Below are positions 7,826 through 17,471 of a stretch of DNA of 36,251 nucleotides, piece by piece. A model generated the notes under the pieces. That model ran no database searches. It was given only the letters and a program-made list of their open reading frames with translations, and was not told where the DNA came from. The stretch is from contig JAILPE010000037.1 in NCBI GenBank assembly GCA_024699645.1, forward strand, positions 1-36,251, in the 5' to 3' direction. This DNA comes from Lachnospiraceae bacterium (GTDB lineage Bacteria > Bacillota > Clostridia > Lachnospirales > Lachnospiraceae). A program made the translations under genes and the position numbers. The stretch's first letter is position 1. Every line of letters starts with the position of its first letter.

Positions 7826-9766
7826 TTATTTTACAGAACCGATAGATGCGGCTGTTACAGACCAATTGGAGGATGCCTCAAACTGAAGTGTAGCGCCCCA
7901 CTGGGTTGTGTCATCACCAAGGATTTCTGCAATATCTTCAAATGTTACCTGGCAATGTTTGCCGTCGAACTTAGAGTAGCCCTGTCCGGAGCCGTCATAA
8001 TCGCCGACACCTACACGGGTCCATCCCTTAGCTGCGCCGGGGAATACAAGCCAAAGCTCGCCGGTCTCGGAGGTGTACTCTACATCGATTGCGGAACCGG
8101 GAACAAGTGCTGCTATCTGATCTGCTGTAAGATCAACGCCTGCCTGAGCCCATGCACCTGCAGATGCGGTTGCGCCAAGATCGAGATGGCTGTTGGTTGC
8201 AACGAAGGAATCGCCCTTACCTACGCGGATACCGTAAACTTCCCATTCTCCGTCAGACTCGCACTGCATTGTCGAACCCCATGTAGATACGTCTTCGCCG
8301 CAGTACTTGGCAAGATCTTCGTATGTTACATATGCCTTGCTGCCGTCACAGATTGCAAAGCCCTGTCCGGAGCCGTCTGCGTTACCTACGCCGACACGCA
8401 TCCAGCCTGCCTGTGCTTCGTTCATAACGAGCCACATATTTCCTGTTTCAGACTTGTAGCTGATTTCTACTACAGAACCGGGAACAAGTGCTGCGATGAT
8501 TTCCTCGGGCATTGTATATCCTGCCTGAGCCCATGCACCGGCCTTAGTCTGATAGCCTTCGAAGTTAACTGCATGTGTAAGAGCATAAGCGGGAGCCTTC
8601 TGTCCGACCTTAACGCCGGTAACTGCCCAATCTGTATCAGACTCGCACTGGATCTGGCTGCCCCATGTTGAGACATCATCGCCGCAGATAGCTGCGATCT
8701 GCTCGAATGTTACCTGTGCGATATTCTTCTTACCGTTTACATATGCATATTCCTGACCGGAACCGTCTGCATCACCGACGCCGACGCGCTTCCAGCCTGC
8801 TGCGGACTCGTTCATAACGATCCACATATTTCCTGACTCTGACTTATACTCGATCTCGATTACGGAACCGGGTACAAGTGCTTCCTTAACTGCATCTGTG
8901 AATGCTACACCTGCCTGTGCCCAAGCACCTGCCGATACTGAATCATAGCCTTCCCAGTTAACCACATTTGTAAGAGCAAAGAGGTTGCTGCGATCGTTTA
9001 CAGCTGCAAAACCTGCGGGATTGCCGAACTCTGCTGCGCTGTTTGCCTCGATCGTTGCGCCGTTACCGTCAAGGAATGCAATGTTGTCAATCAGAAGGTT
9101 TGAAGGTGTTGTCTTTGAATTATCGGTTTCCTTTGAAAGAACGATGTAGTTCTCGCCTGTTCCGATAAAGCCTGCCTTGGTCACATCAAACTTAGCGGTC
9201 TTGGGATTTGAGGTCTCAATATATACAGACCACTCGTTAGCCTTGTATTCCTTGTTGTCTTCACCTGCCATGCAGTAGAGACGTCCGCTTGTAGAAGCAA
9301 ACTTATCTGCATTCTCGGTTCCGAGATCGATACGGATCTCCTTTACGTCTGCAAGCTTATCCCCAAGCATAGCTGAGAGGTTGAATGCCACGAACATGTT
9401 CTTGCCGTCGACATTTGTTGCCTTAAGTGCTTTGGAGCCGTTAAAATCTACCACTTCAAGTGTGGAATTATCTGCTCCGCCGCGTCCGGTATCAACTGCT
9501 GCGAAAGCGAAATTTCCGTCTTCAAAGTCGATACTGGGAGTAACTGCCGGTTCCGGTGTAACTACCGGTAACGGTGTTTCCGTAACTGCCGGTGCCGTAG
9601 TTTTGTCCTCTGTGTCTACGCTCGGCGTAGTTTCTGCCGGTGACGGTGTCTCTGTGCTTACAGGATCAGCACCCTGCTTTTCCTCAGAACTGCCTGAGCA
9701 AGCGACGAGAGAAAATACCATCATGGCACATACCAGAACTAATGTTGCCAATTTTGTTTTCTTCAC
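7826..9766 (-). CDS. Surface lipoprotein with N-terminal beta-sandwich and three tandem ~128-residue modules (putative glycan-binding)
   Basis: 646 residues. It has a lipoprotein signal with lipobox L-V-A-C (Cys23), then a Thr/Pro/Glu-rich linker (residues ~30-78) with T-P-E-P-type repeats, then a beta-rich domain (~79-250) that resembles a galactose-binding-like fold. Three repeats follow at about 264-389, 394-516 and 521-646. Each repeat carries A-G-A-W-A-Q-A-G, L-V-P-G-S, an M/L-W-hydrophobic strand, G-W-x-R-V-G-V-G, D-G-S-G-Q and W-G. The conserved Trp residues suggest stacking on sugar rings. I do not recognise the repeat family. No catalytic motif is visible. It lies between permease and binding-protein genes, so a role in capturing glycan at the cell surface is inferred. 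GAGGAGG precedes the ATG. Confidence 0.85.
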   Translation of the reverse strand: MKKTKLATLVLVCAMMVFSLVACSGSSEEKQGADPVSTETPSPAETTPSVDTEDKTTAPAVTETPLPVVTPEPAVTPSIDFEDGNFAFAAVDTGRGGADNSTLEVVDFNGSKALKATNVDGKNMFVAFNLSAMLGDKLADVKEIRIDLGTENADKFASTSGRLYCMAGEDNKEYKANEWSVYIETSNPKTAKFDVTKAGFIGTGENYIVLSKETDNSKTTPSNLLIDNIAFLDGNGATIEANSAAEFGNPAGFAAVNDRSNLFALTNVVNWEGYDSVSAGAWAQAGVAFTDAVKEALVPGSVIEIEYKSESGNMWIVMNESAAGWKRVGVGDADGSGQEYAYVNGKKNIAQVTFEQIAAICGDDVSTWGSQIQCESDTDWAVTGVKVGQKAPAYALTHAVNFEGYQTKAGAWAQAGYTMPEEIIAALVPGSVVEISYKSETGNMWLVMNEAQAGWMRVGVGNADGSGQGFAICDGSKAYVTYEDLAKYCGEDVSTWGSTMQCESDGEWEVYGIRVGKGDSFVATNSHLDLGATASAGAWAQAGVDLTADQIAALVPGSAIDVEYTSETGELWLVFPGAAKGWTRVGVGDYDGSGQGYSKFDGKHCQVTFEDIAEILGDDTTQWGATLQFEASSNWSVTAASIGSVK

Positions 9767-9857
9767 TTTTCTTTCCTCCTCTTTTTTTAAAAGTGATTGT
9801 GTTGCCTTGGTTCTTGTATAATAAATATTGTTTTCACAATTTTATTATCTGAATTGT

Positions 9858-10904
9858 TTATCCGACGATACCCGATCGTTCCACGCCTTCAATGAACTGC
9901 TTCTGCAAAACGACATAGATTACGACGAGCGGCAGCATAACGAGCACGATACCCGCATCCATGTAAAGCTGCAGAATGTTCGGGTCATAGATCTTATATA
10001 CATTTCCGACCGTACTCGCGAGCGTAGCAACTCTTTTGCTGAGCAGCGTTGAATCGCTGATGTTGAAGAGCTTCGCGTAAAAAGTATCATTGTACTGCCA
10101 TACGAGTGAAAAAATGGCCACTGTGATGGCAGACGGGATCGCGTTTCTGAGCATGATCCTGAAGTAGGTGTACCATACTCCGCATCCATCCACATAAGCC
10201 GCTTCCTCGATCTCCTTGGGAAGTCCGCGGAAGAACTGGTTAAAGATGTAGATATAAAGACCTGACCTGAGTCCGCAGCCAAAGAATGTCATTATGTACA
10301 TCGGCCAGACCGTTCCGAGCAGGTTCGGGCTGCTTCCCATTATCAGTCCGAAGATGCCGAAAACATCGAAGTTTGCAAATGTCATATAGAGCGGAAGCAT
10401 GATCGTATGTGTAGGGATGACGATCATAACCACAACGCAGGCAAAGAGCACCTTCTTAAACGGGAAATTATATCTCGCAAAGCCGTAACCTACCATTGAG
10501 CACATCAACACCTGAAGGACCATAAGCGTTAATGAGTAGATGATCGTAGAGAGAGCCGTCGATGAGTAGTTCAGCGTCTCAAATGCGATCTCATACCTCT
10601 CTGTCGTGGGCGACTGAGGGATCATATAAACCATCGTGTTGTAGTTATCCGCATCCGAGAAGAACGACCTTGAGATGATGCCGAGTACCGGCCCTATGAT
10701 CACATAGGCTACGCCGATAAGGATCACCCAGCGTCCGAGCCCGAGCAAAAATCCCTTGATATCGTCTATGATCCTGCTCTTTGTGTTCTTATCGATTTTG
10801 ATGAAACGGAACCCTTTCGGATTTACGGCAACAAGATCTGCATCCGCCGATTTCTTCTTTGGAGCAATTTTCTTAGCTTCCTCTGCAGCGTTATCCATTC
10901 CCAT
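9858..10904 (-). CDS. Carbohydrate ABC transporter permease, MalG/AraQ type (importer B)
   Basis: About 348 residues from the ATG at 10904. A GTG six bases further upstream is also in frame but overlaps the perfect AGGAGG, so the ATG is preferred. A long charged N-terminal cytoplasmic extension (about 45 residues, Lys/Ala-rich) precedes six predicted membrane segments. The EAA loop that contacts the ATPase is present as E-E-A-A-Y-V-D-G, about 80-90 residues from the C-terminus. It forms a heterodimer with the permease immediately upstream. No ATPase gene is in the window; as in many CUT1 systems of Firmicutes a shared MsmX/MsmK-type ATPase encoded elsewhere is expected. Confidence 0.92.
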   Translation of the reverse strand: MGMDNAAEEAKKIAPKKKSADADLVAVNPKGFRFIKIDKNTKSRIIDDIKGFLLGLGRWVILIGVAYVIIGPVLGIISRSFFSDADNYNTMVYMIPQSPTTERYEIAFETLNYSSTALSTIIYSLTLMVLQVLMCSMVGYGFARYNFPFKKVLFACVVVMIVIPTHTIMLPLYMTFANFDVFGIFGLIMGSSPNLLGTVWPMYIMTFFGCGLRSGLYIYIFNQFFRGLPKEIEEAAYVDGCGVWYTYFRIMLRNAIPSAITVAIFSLVWQYNDTFYAKLFNISDSTLLSKRVATLASTVGNVYKIYDPNILQLYMDAGIVLVMLPLVVIYVVLQKQFIEGVERSGIVG

Positions 10905-10919
10905 GATCACCTCCTCCCG

Positions 10920-11843
10920 TTAGTTATAGTAGAACGTTCGTTTTTGTATGAACCGGACAACGATCGCAAGTATCGCACAGGTGATCAACGTGGATACAAG
11001 CGAGAAAGTTGAACTGAGTCCGTAATTTTTCTCTGAAAACGCAGTATTGTATGCCAGTGTTACGACACTCGAATTTACGAAGCTGTCGACTACCGTGTAA
11101 ACCACAACGGTTATGATATGCGGCATGACCATCGGGAACGTAACCTTCCAGAATGTCTCATATGCCGTGGCACCCTCTATCTTTGCAACTTCATACATTG
11201 AACCCGGGATCGACTGCAGTGCCGCGATAAATATGATTATCTGAACGCCCGAGGCATTGATGATACTGCTTATCCTGCCTACCGCACCGACAACATATTC
11301 AATGAGGCCGCTCGGAAGACCGAGGTTTGAAAACATCTGAATGTAGTACCCGACGCTTACTCCCGTGCTCGTCGCTTCGGAAACCTCGGCACCCGCAGAC
11401 GAAAGTCCGCCCACCATCATGCTCGCCGCAACGCCCATTGCATCGAGGATGGCCTCCGAATTCAGGATAACCGGCAGGAAGAAGATGGCACGCATCAAAG
11501 TACGTCCCTTAAACTTCTTATTCAGAAGCATTGCAAGCATCAGGCTGAAGAAGGTAATAAGGGGTACATCAATGAGCATGTCTCCGACCGATGTCGTAAG
11601 AACCTGCTTAAAAGTTCCATGCGCCCGGAACGCGTATATAAAATTATCAAGTCCGACAAAATCGAGAGTATAGCCTCCGCCCGGTGAAACCGTCAGTTCC
11701 GACAATGAAAACTGTACGGTCATGAAGAGGCTTCTCAGGTAGAACCACAGGAATCCGATCAGCCAGGGGACTACGAACAGGAATCCCTTCATGGAACGCT
11801 TACGGGTAAGGGTTAATTTAAATTTTTTCTTCTTTTTTCCCAT
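10920..11843 (-). CDS. Carbohydrate ABC transporter permease, MalF/UgpA type (importer B)
   Basis: 307 residues. A Lys/Arg-rich cytoplasmic N-terminus is followed by the first membrane segment (G-F-L-F-V-V-P-W-L-I-G-F-L-W-F) and five more. The EAA loop reads Y-E-V-A-K-I-E-G-A. The gene starts 1 bp after the DUF5696 stop, with GGAGGGTGAT right before the ATG, and is followed 15 bp later by its partner permease. The tight spacing links transport to DUF5696. The likely cargo is mannan-derived oligosaccharide, inferred only from the surrounding enzymes. Confidence 0.92.
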   Translation of the reverse strand: MGKKKKKFKLTLTRKRSMKGFLFVVPWLIGFLWFYLRSLFMTVQFSLSELTVSPGGGYTLDFVGLDNFIYAFRAHGTFKQVLTTSVGDMLIDVPLITFFSLMLAMLLNKKFKGRTLMRAIFFLPVILNSEAILDAMGVAASMMVGGLSSAGAEVSEATSTGVSVGYYIQMFSNLGLPSGLIEYVVGAVGRISSIINASGVQIIIFIAALQSIPGSMYEVAKIEGATAYETFWKVTFPMVMPHIITVVVYTVVDSFVNSSVVTLAYNTAFSEKNYGLSSTFSLVSTLITCAILAIVVRFIQKRTFYYN

Positions 11844-11844
11844 A

Positions 11845-14484
11845 TCACCCTCCGATCGCGTAATTCTTGGGTCCGACCGTGATGCTGTCTACACTCACTG
11901 CGGTATCCGTATGGTTTACATAAATCCTGATTCCGTTACTGTAGGCAGTAACGCTCACTCCATCCGAAATCTGCTTATAATCCGTAATATACGCGCCGCT
12001 GACTTTGGAAAGTACCTCATTGGTCCTCCTCCAGATATCAACCGCCGATTCCTTCCAGCCGTCATATTCTGTCGAATAGAGCTTGTTCAGTCCGGTCATC
12101 TTCATCTTCGTCGCCGCTTCCTTCGTGAGGATAAAGTGCGGCGATGCGCCGTTCTCAATAAGTGAAAGGATGATTTCGTCCGTATCTGTCGTATTTCCCA
12201 GATTGACTGCGTTTCCCGAGTAATCTATACAGCCATGTATCAACATCTCGTAGAAGGGAACCGCTGCGTCAACGGCCGGATAAGCGTTGTCTGTGAGCGG
12301 AGCGTTCACGATGTCGTCAGCATAAGCGAAGGAATAATCGTTACCGCTGTTGAACATCATGTTCTTTCCGGTATCCTTCATCTTTTGAAGCTGCGACTTT
12401 ACGACCTGAAGCGCCTGCTCACGGTCGATCACGTTTGTACGACGCTTATCTGAATGAAGCTCATTTCCCAGATCTCTCAGAGAAATACCGGAAACGTCAA
12501 AATCCGTGATCTTATCCACAAAGCTCTCCGTATAACGTACGAGGAACTTCGGCGAGACAAGGTAGTAAATATTCTCATCATAGCCGAGACTTGAGGTCTG
12601 CCTGAGCGTGGCGGGGGAAACCTCGCCGAACTCTCCTATATATCCGGTTCCGTAATAACGTGAGGTTTCGTTCGATGCGGAATATCTGCTGCTCACTTCG
12701 GAAACCTTCTGGAATGCACAATCAACATAGAGCGTGCCGCCCATGGCCTTAAGCTCATTCGAAAGCTCTTCAAGATCCGATTTTCCTCCGAGCTTTCCGG
12801 GTACTTTTATCTTCCCGAGAGTATCGTGGTAATATCCTCCGCCGCTCCAACCTTGAAGGTTTACCACCTGGTTTGTCACTCCGGAATCCTTTAAGTCTTT
12901 TGCAATCTCTCCTGCCTCTTCGAAGGTAGTCATTGCGGTAAGCCCTCTGTACTGGGTTCCAAGGAAGTACTTCGTCTCCTCAACACCGCTGATCACATCA
13001 TAATAAAGCTTTATATCGCCCGTCTCCGACCCGGAAGCTTTAAGGCGCCCTTCCCTGATAAGACGGTCTCTGTAGTAGTTTGCCGCGCCCGCATAACCGT
13101 TATTATCCCCGGTAAGGATCGTATAACGCACGCAAAGCGGTGTATCGTAGAAATCTGTCTCAACGATGGGAAGCTTGGCTTCGCTTCCTGTAGTTCCGAA
13201 CATCGCGAGCGTATCATTTCCTCTTAAAGTGAATGTGGTATAAACGTTGTTATATTCGTTCACATCTCCGGCAACTCCGGCCGAAACATTGGCCAGGGAT
13301 GCGCCGGATTCGATGGTGGCAAGGATTCCCGAATTTTCACGGAATATGCCGAACAGCGGGAGCTTTGCGCTCGTTGTTTTCTCGCGGACCGTATAGTCTG
13401 CAACCATCGGGTCGATTCCGTATATATACTCGGAATAATCATTTCCGGAACGGGCGGTTCCCTTACCGTTGTTGAAGTTGATGATCGATCCTGAACCGTT
13501 CGGCACGAGTATATATCCTGTCTCTTCTTTTCCTGCCGCGCCGAAGAAATTGAGCATCTGGATATTATGGATCGCTCCTCCGCCGTTCTCTTCAACGCCT
13601 TTCATATAGACAGTCGCCTCAAGGTAGTCGTCCCTGACTGTATAATCGATCGGAACCTTGAAAGTGATCGGTACGGAGCCTTCGACATCCACTGCGGACA
13701 TCTCACGCTCGTAATCCTCTTTCGTCCATCCCGCTTTCGTAAAATACTCATTTAAGCGTCGAACCTGTGAAACACCCTTTTGGGTATTCTCAAGCATGAC
13801 CATCAGGTTCTCGTCTTCGTCACTCTGAACGAACTTCTTCCTCGAGAACTTTTCTGCCGCGCTGTCCATCTTCGAAAGAACTTCCTCGAGCACATCCTTG
13901 TTGATGTAGATCGGGACGATACCGGTTGCGGCAGTGGTGTCTCCGAAGGTGTAGACGATTCTCACACCGTTTTCGATCGACTGCGCCTCGATCTGTCCGA
14001 GCTGTGCGGCCTGCGTATAGGAATCGAATGTATTCTCCATACGCTGCGTGTTGAAATAATCCAGGATCAACTGGCTCTTTAAGTACGCCTTGTTCGTTGT
14101 GTTTGCGATCCCGTCTTCATCCGCTCCGGGAGGATTGGAATATATCGTTTCGCCGGTGCGCTTATCGTATACCGCAATATTGCCGGTATTTATCTGAACG
14201 TAGAGTTTAAGTGAAGTGCTTTCAGCCGCGAGAGTATAACCCTCTACCGAATTTTCGGAATCCGTTGCTGCCTTAAACTCGGTTCCTTCCTCCACCGTAT
14301 AGTCTGTCAGGTAATCCCTGTAATGATCATAAAAATTGTATCGGATCAGGTAATACACCAGATATGCCGCAATGACTGCCACCACTGCAAGAAGCAGGTA
14401 CCGGACCCATTTATGTTTTTTTGTTCGCTGTGTTTTGAGGTTCATTTCCTTCAGCGCTTTTTTCTGTTCTTTTGTCTGTCCCAT
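11845..14484 (-). CDS. DUF5696-type membrane-anchored extracellular protein (possible glycosidase-like barrel)
   Basis: 879 residues. A basic cytoplasmic N-terminus is followed by one membrane segment at about 26-46 and a large extracellular part, with no cleavage site, so it is a signal-anchored surface protein. I recognise it as the DUF5696 type that occurs in glycan-uptake clusters of Firmicutes; no function is established to my knowledge. Residues ~60-480 are beta-rich. Residues ~490-770 alternate strands and helices like a TIM barrel, with acidic residues at strand ends (V-D-C at ~587-589; R-D-L-G-N-E-L at ~670-676; N-S-G-N-D-Y at ~712-717). A small beta domain closes the protein. This layout recalls clan members such as GH101/GH129, but that is inference. 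AAGGAGG precedes the ATG. It lies in one tight cluster with YIP1 and NHL genes. Confidence 0.8.
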   Translation of the reverse strand: MGQTKEQKKALKEMNLKTQRTKKHKWVRYLLLAVVAVIAAYLVYYLIRYNFYDHYRDYLTDYTVEEGTEFKAATDSENSVEGYTLAAESTSLKLYVQINTGNIAVYDKRTGETIYSNPPGADEDGIANTTNKAYLKSQLILDYFNTQRMENTFDSYTQAAQLGQIEAQSIENGVRIVYTFGDTTAATGIVPIYINKDVLEEVLSKMDSAAEKFSRKKFVQSDEDENLMVMLENTQKGVSQVRRLNEYFTKAGWTKEDYEREMSAVDVEGSVPITFKVPIDYTVRDDYLEATVYMKGVEENGGGAIHNIQMLNFFGAAGKEETGYILVPNGSGSIINFNNGKGTARSGNDYSEYIYGIDPMVADYTVREKTTSAKLPLFGIFRENSGILATIESGASLANVSAGVAGDVNEYNNVYTTFTLRGNDTLAMFGTTGSEAKLPIVETDFYDTPLCVRYTILTGDNNGYAGAANYYRDRLIREGRLKASGSETGDIKLYYDVISGVEETKYFLGTQYRGLTAMTTFEEAGEIAKDLKDSGVTNQVVNLQGWSGGGYYHDTLGKIKVPGKLGGKSDLEELSNELKAMGGTLYVDCAFQKVSEVSSRYSASNETSRYYGTGYIGEFGEVSPATLRQTSSLGYDENIYYLVSPKFLVRYTESFVDKITDFDVSGISLRDLGNELHSDKRRTNVIDREQALQVVKSQLQKMKDTGKNMMFNSGNDYSFAYADDIVNAPLTDNAYPAVDAAVPFYEMLIHGCIDYSGNAVNLGNTTDTDEIILSLIENGASPHFILTKEAATKMKMTGLNKLYSTEYDGWKESAVDIWRRTNEVLSKVSGAYITDYKQISDGVSVTAYSNGIRIYVNHTDTAVSVDSITVGPKNYAIGG

Positions 14485-14496
14485 GCGCTGCCTCCT

Positions 14497-15129
14497 TTAT
14501 GCCCGGAAAAGCAGTTCCTGATATATGCTGTACAGGAAACTGTAAACCTGATTTATCAAATCCACGATGAGGAGGACTATGAATACTATGAGCAGCAGGG
14601 CTATTATTGTAAGGAAAAGCGTGATGATCGTTTTTCCCAAAGTGAAGTTATGTACCGTCATGATCCCAACAAGCATCATAAACAACGTGTATGCTATCCC
14701 GATCCCGCAGATCATGGTATAAAAAGCAGCTTCATCTTCGGAAACAAACCGGCTGAACACCGTTCCGATCAGGATACACACCGTCGCCGGCAATGTAGAA
14801 TACCCGATCGCTATCACAATGTCCTTTAACCTTCCTTTACCGTCCATAAGACAGGTGATCGACCAGTTGCTGACACAGAGCAGGAAGAAGAACAAAAGCA
14901 CCGTGATCAGTTCACTGATGGAATTTACTTCCCTCGGATCGATATCGTTTACGATAAAACCCGCCGATATACGGTTAACGGACCATGCCACCGAGAAAAG
15001 GATAACAAAGATCACGGCCACAACTACGGAGCCCCTGTCCCTGTGTCGGATCTCATAGAATCCGTCTGCAGGATGACTGACTGTATGTAGTGCATATTTC
15101 CATTTATCTTTCGATAACAGATTCTTCAT
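14497..15129 (-). CDS. YIP1-family multi-pass membrane protein
   Basis: 210 residues, with about five hydrophobic segments. The N-terminal cytoplasmic part has H-P-A-D-G-F-Y-E-I-R, a typical entry of bacterial YIP1-family proteins, and the Y-S-T-L-P motif in the central segment also fits. The bacterial role is unknown; eukaryotic YIP1 proteins act in membrane traffic. The ATG abuts the TAG of the NHL/TPR gene directly, with GGAGGGG inside that gene's end, which indicates translational coupling. DUF5696 follows 12 bp later. The arrangement suggests a membrane assembly or scaffold partner for the surface proteins. Confidence 0.82.
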   Translation of the reverse strand: MKNLLSKDKWKYALHTVSHPADGFYEIRHRDRGSVVVAVIFVILFSVAWSVNRISAGFIVNDIDPREVNSISELITVLLFFFLLCVSNWSITCLMDGKGRLKDIVIAIGYSTLPATVCILIGTVFSRFVSEDEAAFYTMICGIGIAYTLFMMLVGIMTVHNFTLGKTIITLFLTIIALLLIVFIVLLIVDLINQVYSFLYSIYQELLFRA

Positions 15130-16611
15130 CTACAGCAGCCCCTCCTCTCTTACGATTCCTTTTTTCCTACGCTTTATCTTCTTAAATACGATCCCGGCCG
15201 CGATCAAAGCGATCACCCCGGTCATTATCCATCCGAGATTGTCGGCAAGTATCTTGTTGCGATAACGCTTATAGGCAATGGAGTAATACTCCTTATTCAT
15301 TCCGAGCTCGAAATAATGCATGGCGTTCTCGTTGTCGCCCGCGGTTAGATAAGCTTTTCCGATACCGTTATTCGCCAGCTCGTTATTTTCATCCAGGCGC
15401 AGGACCTCATTCCATTTATCGATCGCCTGCTTTTCGTCTCCGTTGTATCTGAGTCCGACCGCGTCATTGATCAGGCTTCCGTAATTAGTCTCGCGGAACT
15501 TCATGATCACATTCCGCCCGGCGTCGAGAACAATGATCTCTTCACCATTCTGCTCTATCGCAACCGGCGTCTGAAATGTTCCGTCCTGTAACCCGATACC
15601 GCCGAATATATACAGAAGATTTCCTTCCTTGTCGTATGTGAAGATCCTTCCTCTCTTTCTGTCCAAAAGAGAATACATTCCCTTGTTCCTATACACTACG
15701 TCAACGATCTCCGACGGCCCGTTGTAATCGCCGTAGTTGCTGTAACGAATGTCGCCGCCGACGTTTTTGTTTTCACCCTTTTGGATAACGTCCTTACCTT
15801 GAGGATTGAGTCTTCGGACTGCCTGTTTTCCCTCGGAATCGATATTGGATGCGTAGATAAATCCTTCCGAATCGACATCGATCCCGGTAAACTCAGTCGG
15901 TATGTACAGCTGGGTGTTCGAGCGCTCCTCCTTGGAAGCGAACCGTCTCCAGAATTTCTCCCAAACGGAGATCTTAACCTCGATCGTTCCGAAATATCCC
16001 GAAAACGTTCCGTCTGCTTCAAATACAAGTATTCCTTCAAAGGCGCCCTTTGAGATCACGTAGATACGGTCCGCATAATCCACGGTAACCTTAATCGGTA
16101 TGAACGCGAAGTCATCTTCCAAAATCTCGGATTTCGGTTCTTTCACAACACGCTTATATTCACCCTGCGGTGTAAGCACCACAACCCGGGCATTGTTCGA
16201 ATCCGCCACAAAGAGCTCACCGTTCTCCGAAACGCACACGCCGTACGGAGCGCTGAACCGGTCTTCTTCACCGTCCACCGTAAAGGTATCGATGATCCGG
16301 TTCACTTTTTTCATTTGACTGTCGAGCACCACTATCCGGTTGTTGCCGGTATCCGCAACGTAAATCTCGCCTTCCGCCGATATACAGAAATCCCTTGGCT
16401 CCTTAAAGGCCGTCGTCCCGACATCCGTACCGCTCACACTCCCTTCCGGTGTATATGCGGCGGGAGTTCTTACGACATCCTCCCAATAGTTGTAGTTATA
16501 GGTATCGTACGGAACCTCCTGTGCTGCCCCTGCCGGTGTTACGGGCAATGCAGCCATGACCGACAGGACAAACACGCCAAGTATTCTCTTTAATCTTGTA
16601 GTCTTTCTCAT
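15130..16611 (-). CDS. Secreted NHL-repeat propeller with TPR and C-terminal membrane anchor
   Basis: 493 residues. The signal peptide ends about residue 29-30 (A-G-A-A). NHL-type blades follow from about 70 to 380, the clearest being those with V-A-D-T-G-N-N-R-I at 85-93 and V-A-D-S-N-N-A-R-V at 135-143. Around 390-440 a TPR-like helical pair is visible (N-N-G-I-G-K-A-Y-L, then A-M-H-Y-F-E-L-G). One membrane helix at ~458-476 and a basic tail (K-K-I-K-R-R-K-K-G) close the protein. The propeller therefore sits outside the cell, tethered to the membrane, where it could bind glycan or dock proteins. It starts 6 bp after the permease stop. No enzymatic motif is visible. Confidence 0.85.
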   Translation of the reverse strand: MRKTTRLKRILGVFVLSVMAALPVTPAGAAQEVPYDTYNYNYWEDVVRTPAAYTPEGSVSGTDVGTTAFKEPRDFCISAEGEIYVADTGNNRIVVLDSQMKKVNRIIDTFTVDGEEDRFSAPYGVCVSENGELFVADSNNARVVVLTPQGEYKRVVKEPKSEILEDDFAFIPIKVTVDYADRIYVISKGAFEGILVFEADGTFSGYFGTIEVKISVWEKFWRRFASKEERSNTQLYIPTEFTGIDVDSEGFIYASNIDSEGKQAVRRLNPQGKDVIQKGENKNVGGDIRYSNYGDYNGPSEIVDVVYRNKGMYSLLDRKRGRIFTYDKEGNLLYIFGGIGLQDGTFQTPVAIEQNGEEIIVLDAGRNVIMKFRETNYGSLINDAVGLRYNGDEKQAIDKWNEVLRLDENNELANNGIGKAYLTAGDNENAMHYFELGMNKEYYSIAYKRYRNKILADNLGWIMTGVIALIAAGIVFKKIKRRKKGIVREEGLL

Positions 16612-16617
16612 AATCCC

Positions 16618-17469
16618 TTACTCCTTTATGCCGGAGGTAGTCATGGTTTCCAGTACGTTGCTCTGGCAGGCCAGGAAGAAGAGTATCGGCACTGCCGCGA
16701 TTATAAACGTTACTGCCGCAGAGGCACCTGCTCTTGCCGTACCACCGGCGGCAATCTGCTGAAGTGCGAACTGAAGCGGTTTTAATTGTTCATCTCTCAG
16801 GAACATCGAACCCGTGTTGCCCCACATCTGCTGGAACTGGAAGATTGCCAGAGTCAGCCATGCCGGCTTTACATTCGGCATAACGATCGACCAGAATATT
16901 CTGTACTCGGAGGCCCCGTCGAGCCTTGCCGATTCCATAAGTGAGATGGGAAGCTGTTCCATAAACTGTTTCATCAGGTAAAGTCCCATTCCGTATTGCC
17001 ATGCCGGCAATATAAGCGCCAAATACGTATTGTTGATATGCAGCCAGCTGATGATCATGTAGTTCGGGATCTGCGTTACCGTCCACGAAAACATCATCGA
17101 AAGAACTACCATGTTAAAGAGTATCTTCTGCCCGGGAAATTTATGCTTTGCCAAAACATAAGCGGCAAGGGATGCCACTATAACATGTCCGAGGGTACCG
17201 AGACCCGTGATTATGACGGTGTTCATGATGTACCTGGAAAAAGGCACCCATGAATCACTCATGACATTAAACAGGTCGGTAAAGTTGTTCATCGTCGGAT
17301 TCTTGACGAAGATCGCCGGAGGATACTGGAATATCTCGTCGAGAGGCTTCAATGCATTGTTCACGATCATGACAAGCGGCAGAGACATGAATATACCGCT
17401 GATGATCATAATGGTGAACAGTATTCCGTTACCTGCAACGGAACGGTTGACTTTCCTCTGTCTTGCCAT
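16618..17469 (-). CDS. Carbohydrate ABC transporter permease, MalG/AraQ type (importer A)
   Basis: 283 residues, standard length for the family, with six predicted membrane segments. The EAA loop reads M-E-S-A-R-L-D-G-A about 90 residues from the C-terminus, and the C-terminal end T-S-G-I-K-E matches the usual G-x-K-G/E ending. It starts 2 bp after the stop of its partner permease. With that partner and the fused binding protein at 18500-21457 it forms a second importer distinct from the one at 9858-11843. Confidence 0.93.
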   Translation of the reverse strand: MARQRKVNRSVAGNGILFTIMIISGIFMSLPLVMIVNNALKPLDEIFQYPPAIFVKNPTMNNFTDLFNVMSDSWVPFSRYIMNTVIITGLGTLGHVIVASLAAYVLAKHKFPGQKILFNMVVLSMMFSWTVTQIPNYMIISWLHINNTYLALILPAWQYGMGLYLMKQFMEQLPISLMESARLDGASEYRIFWSIVMPNVKPAWLTLAIFQFQQMWGNTGSMFLRDEQLKPLQFALQQIAAGGTARAGASAAVTFIIAAVPILFFLACQSNVLETMTTSGIKE

Positions 17470-17471
17470 GG

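Noticed and set aside
7955-8671. 238-residue Cys-rich plus-strand ORF
   Set aside because: Antisense to the triple-module repeats; its apparent repeats simply mirror those of the real gene.
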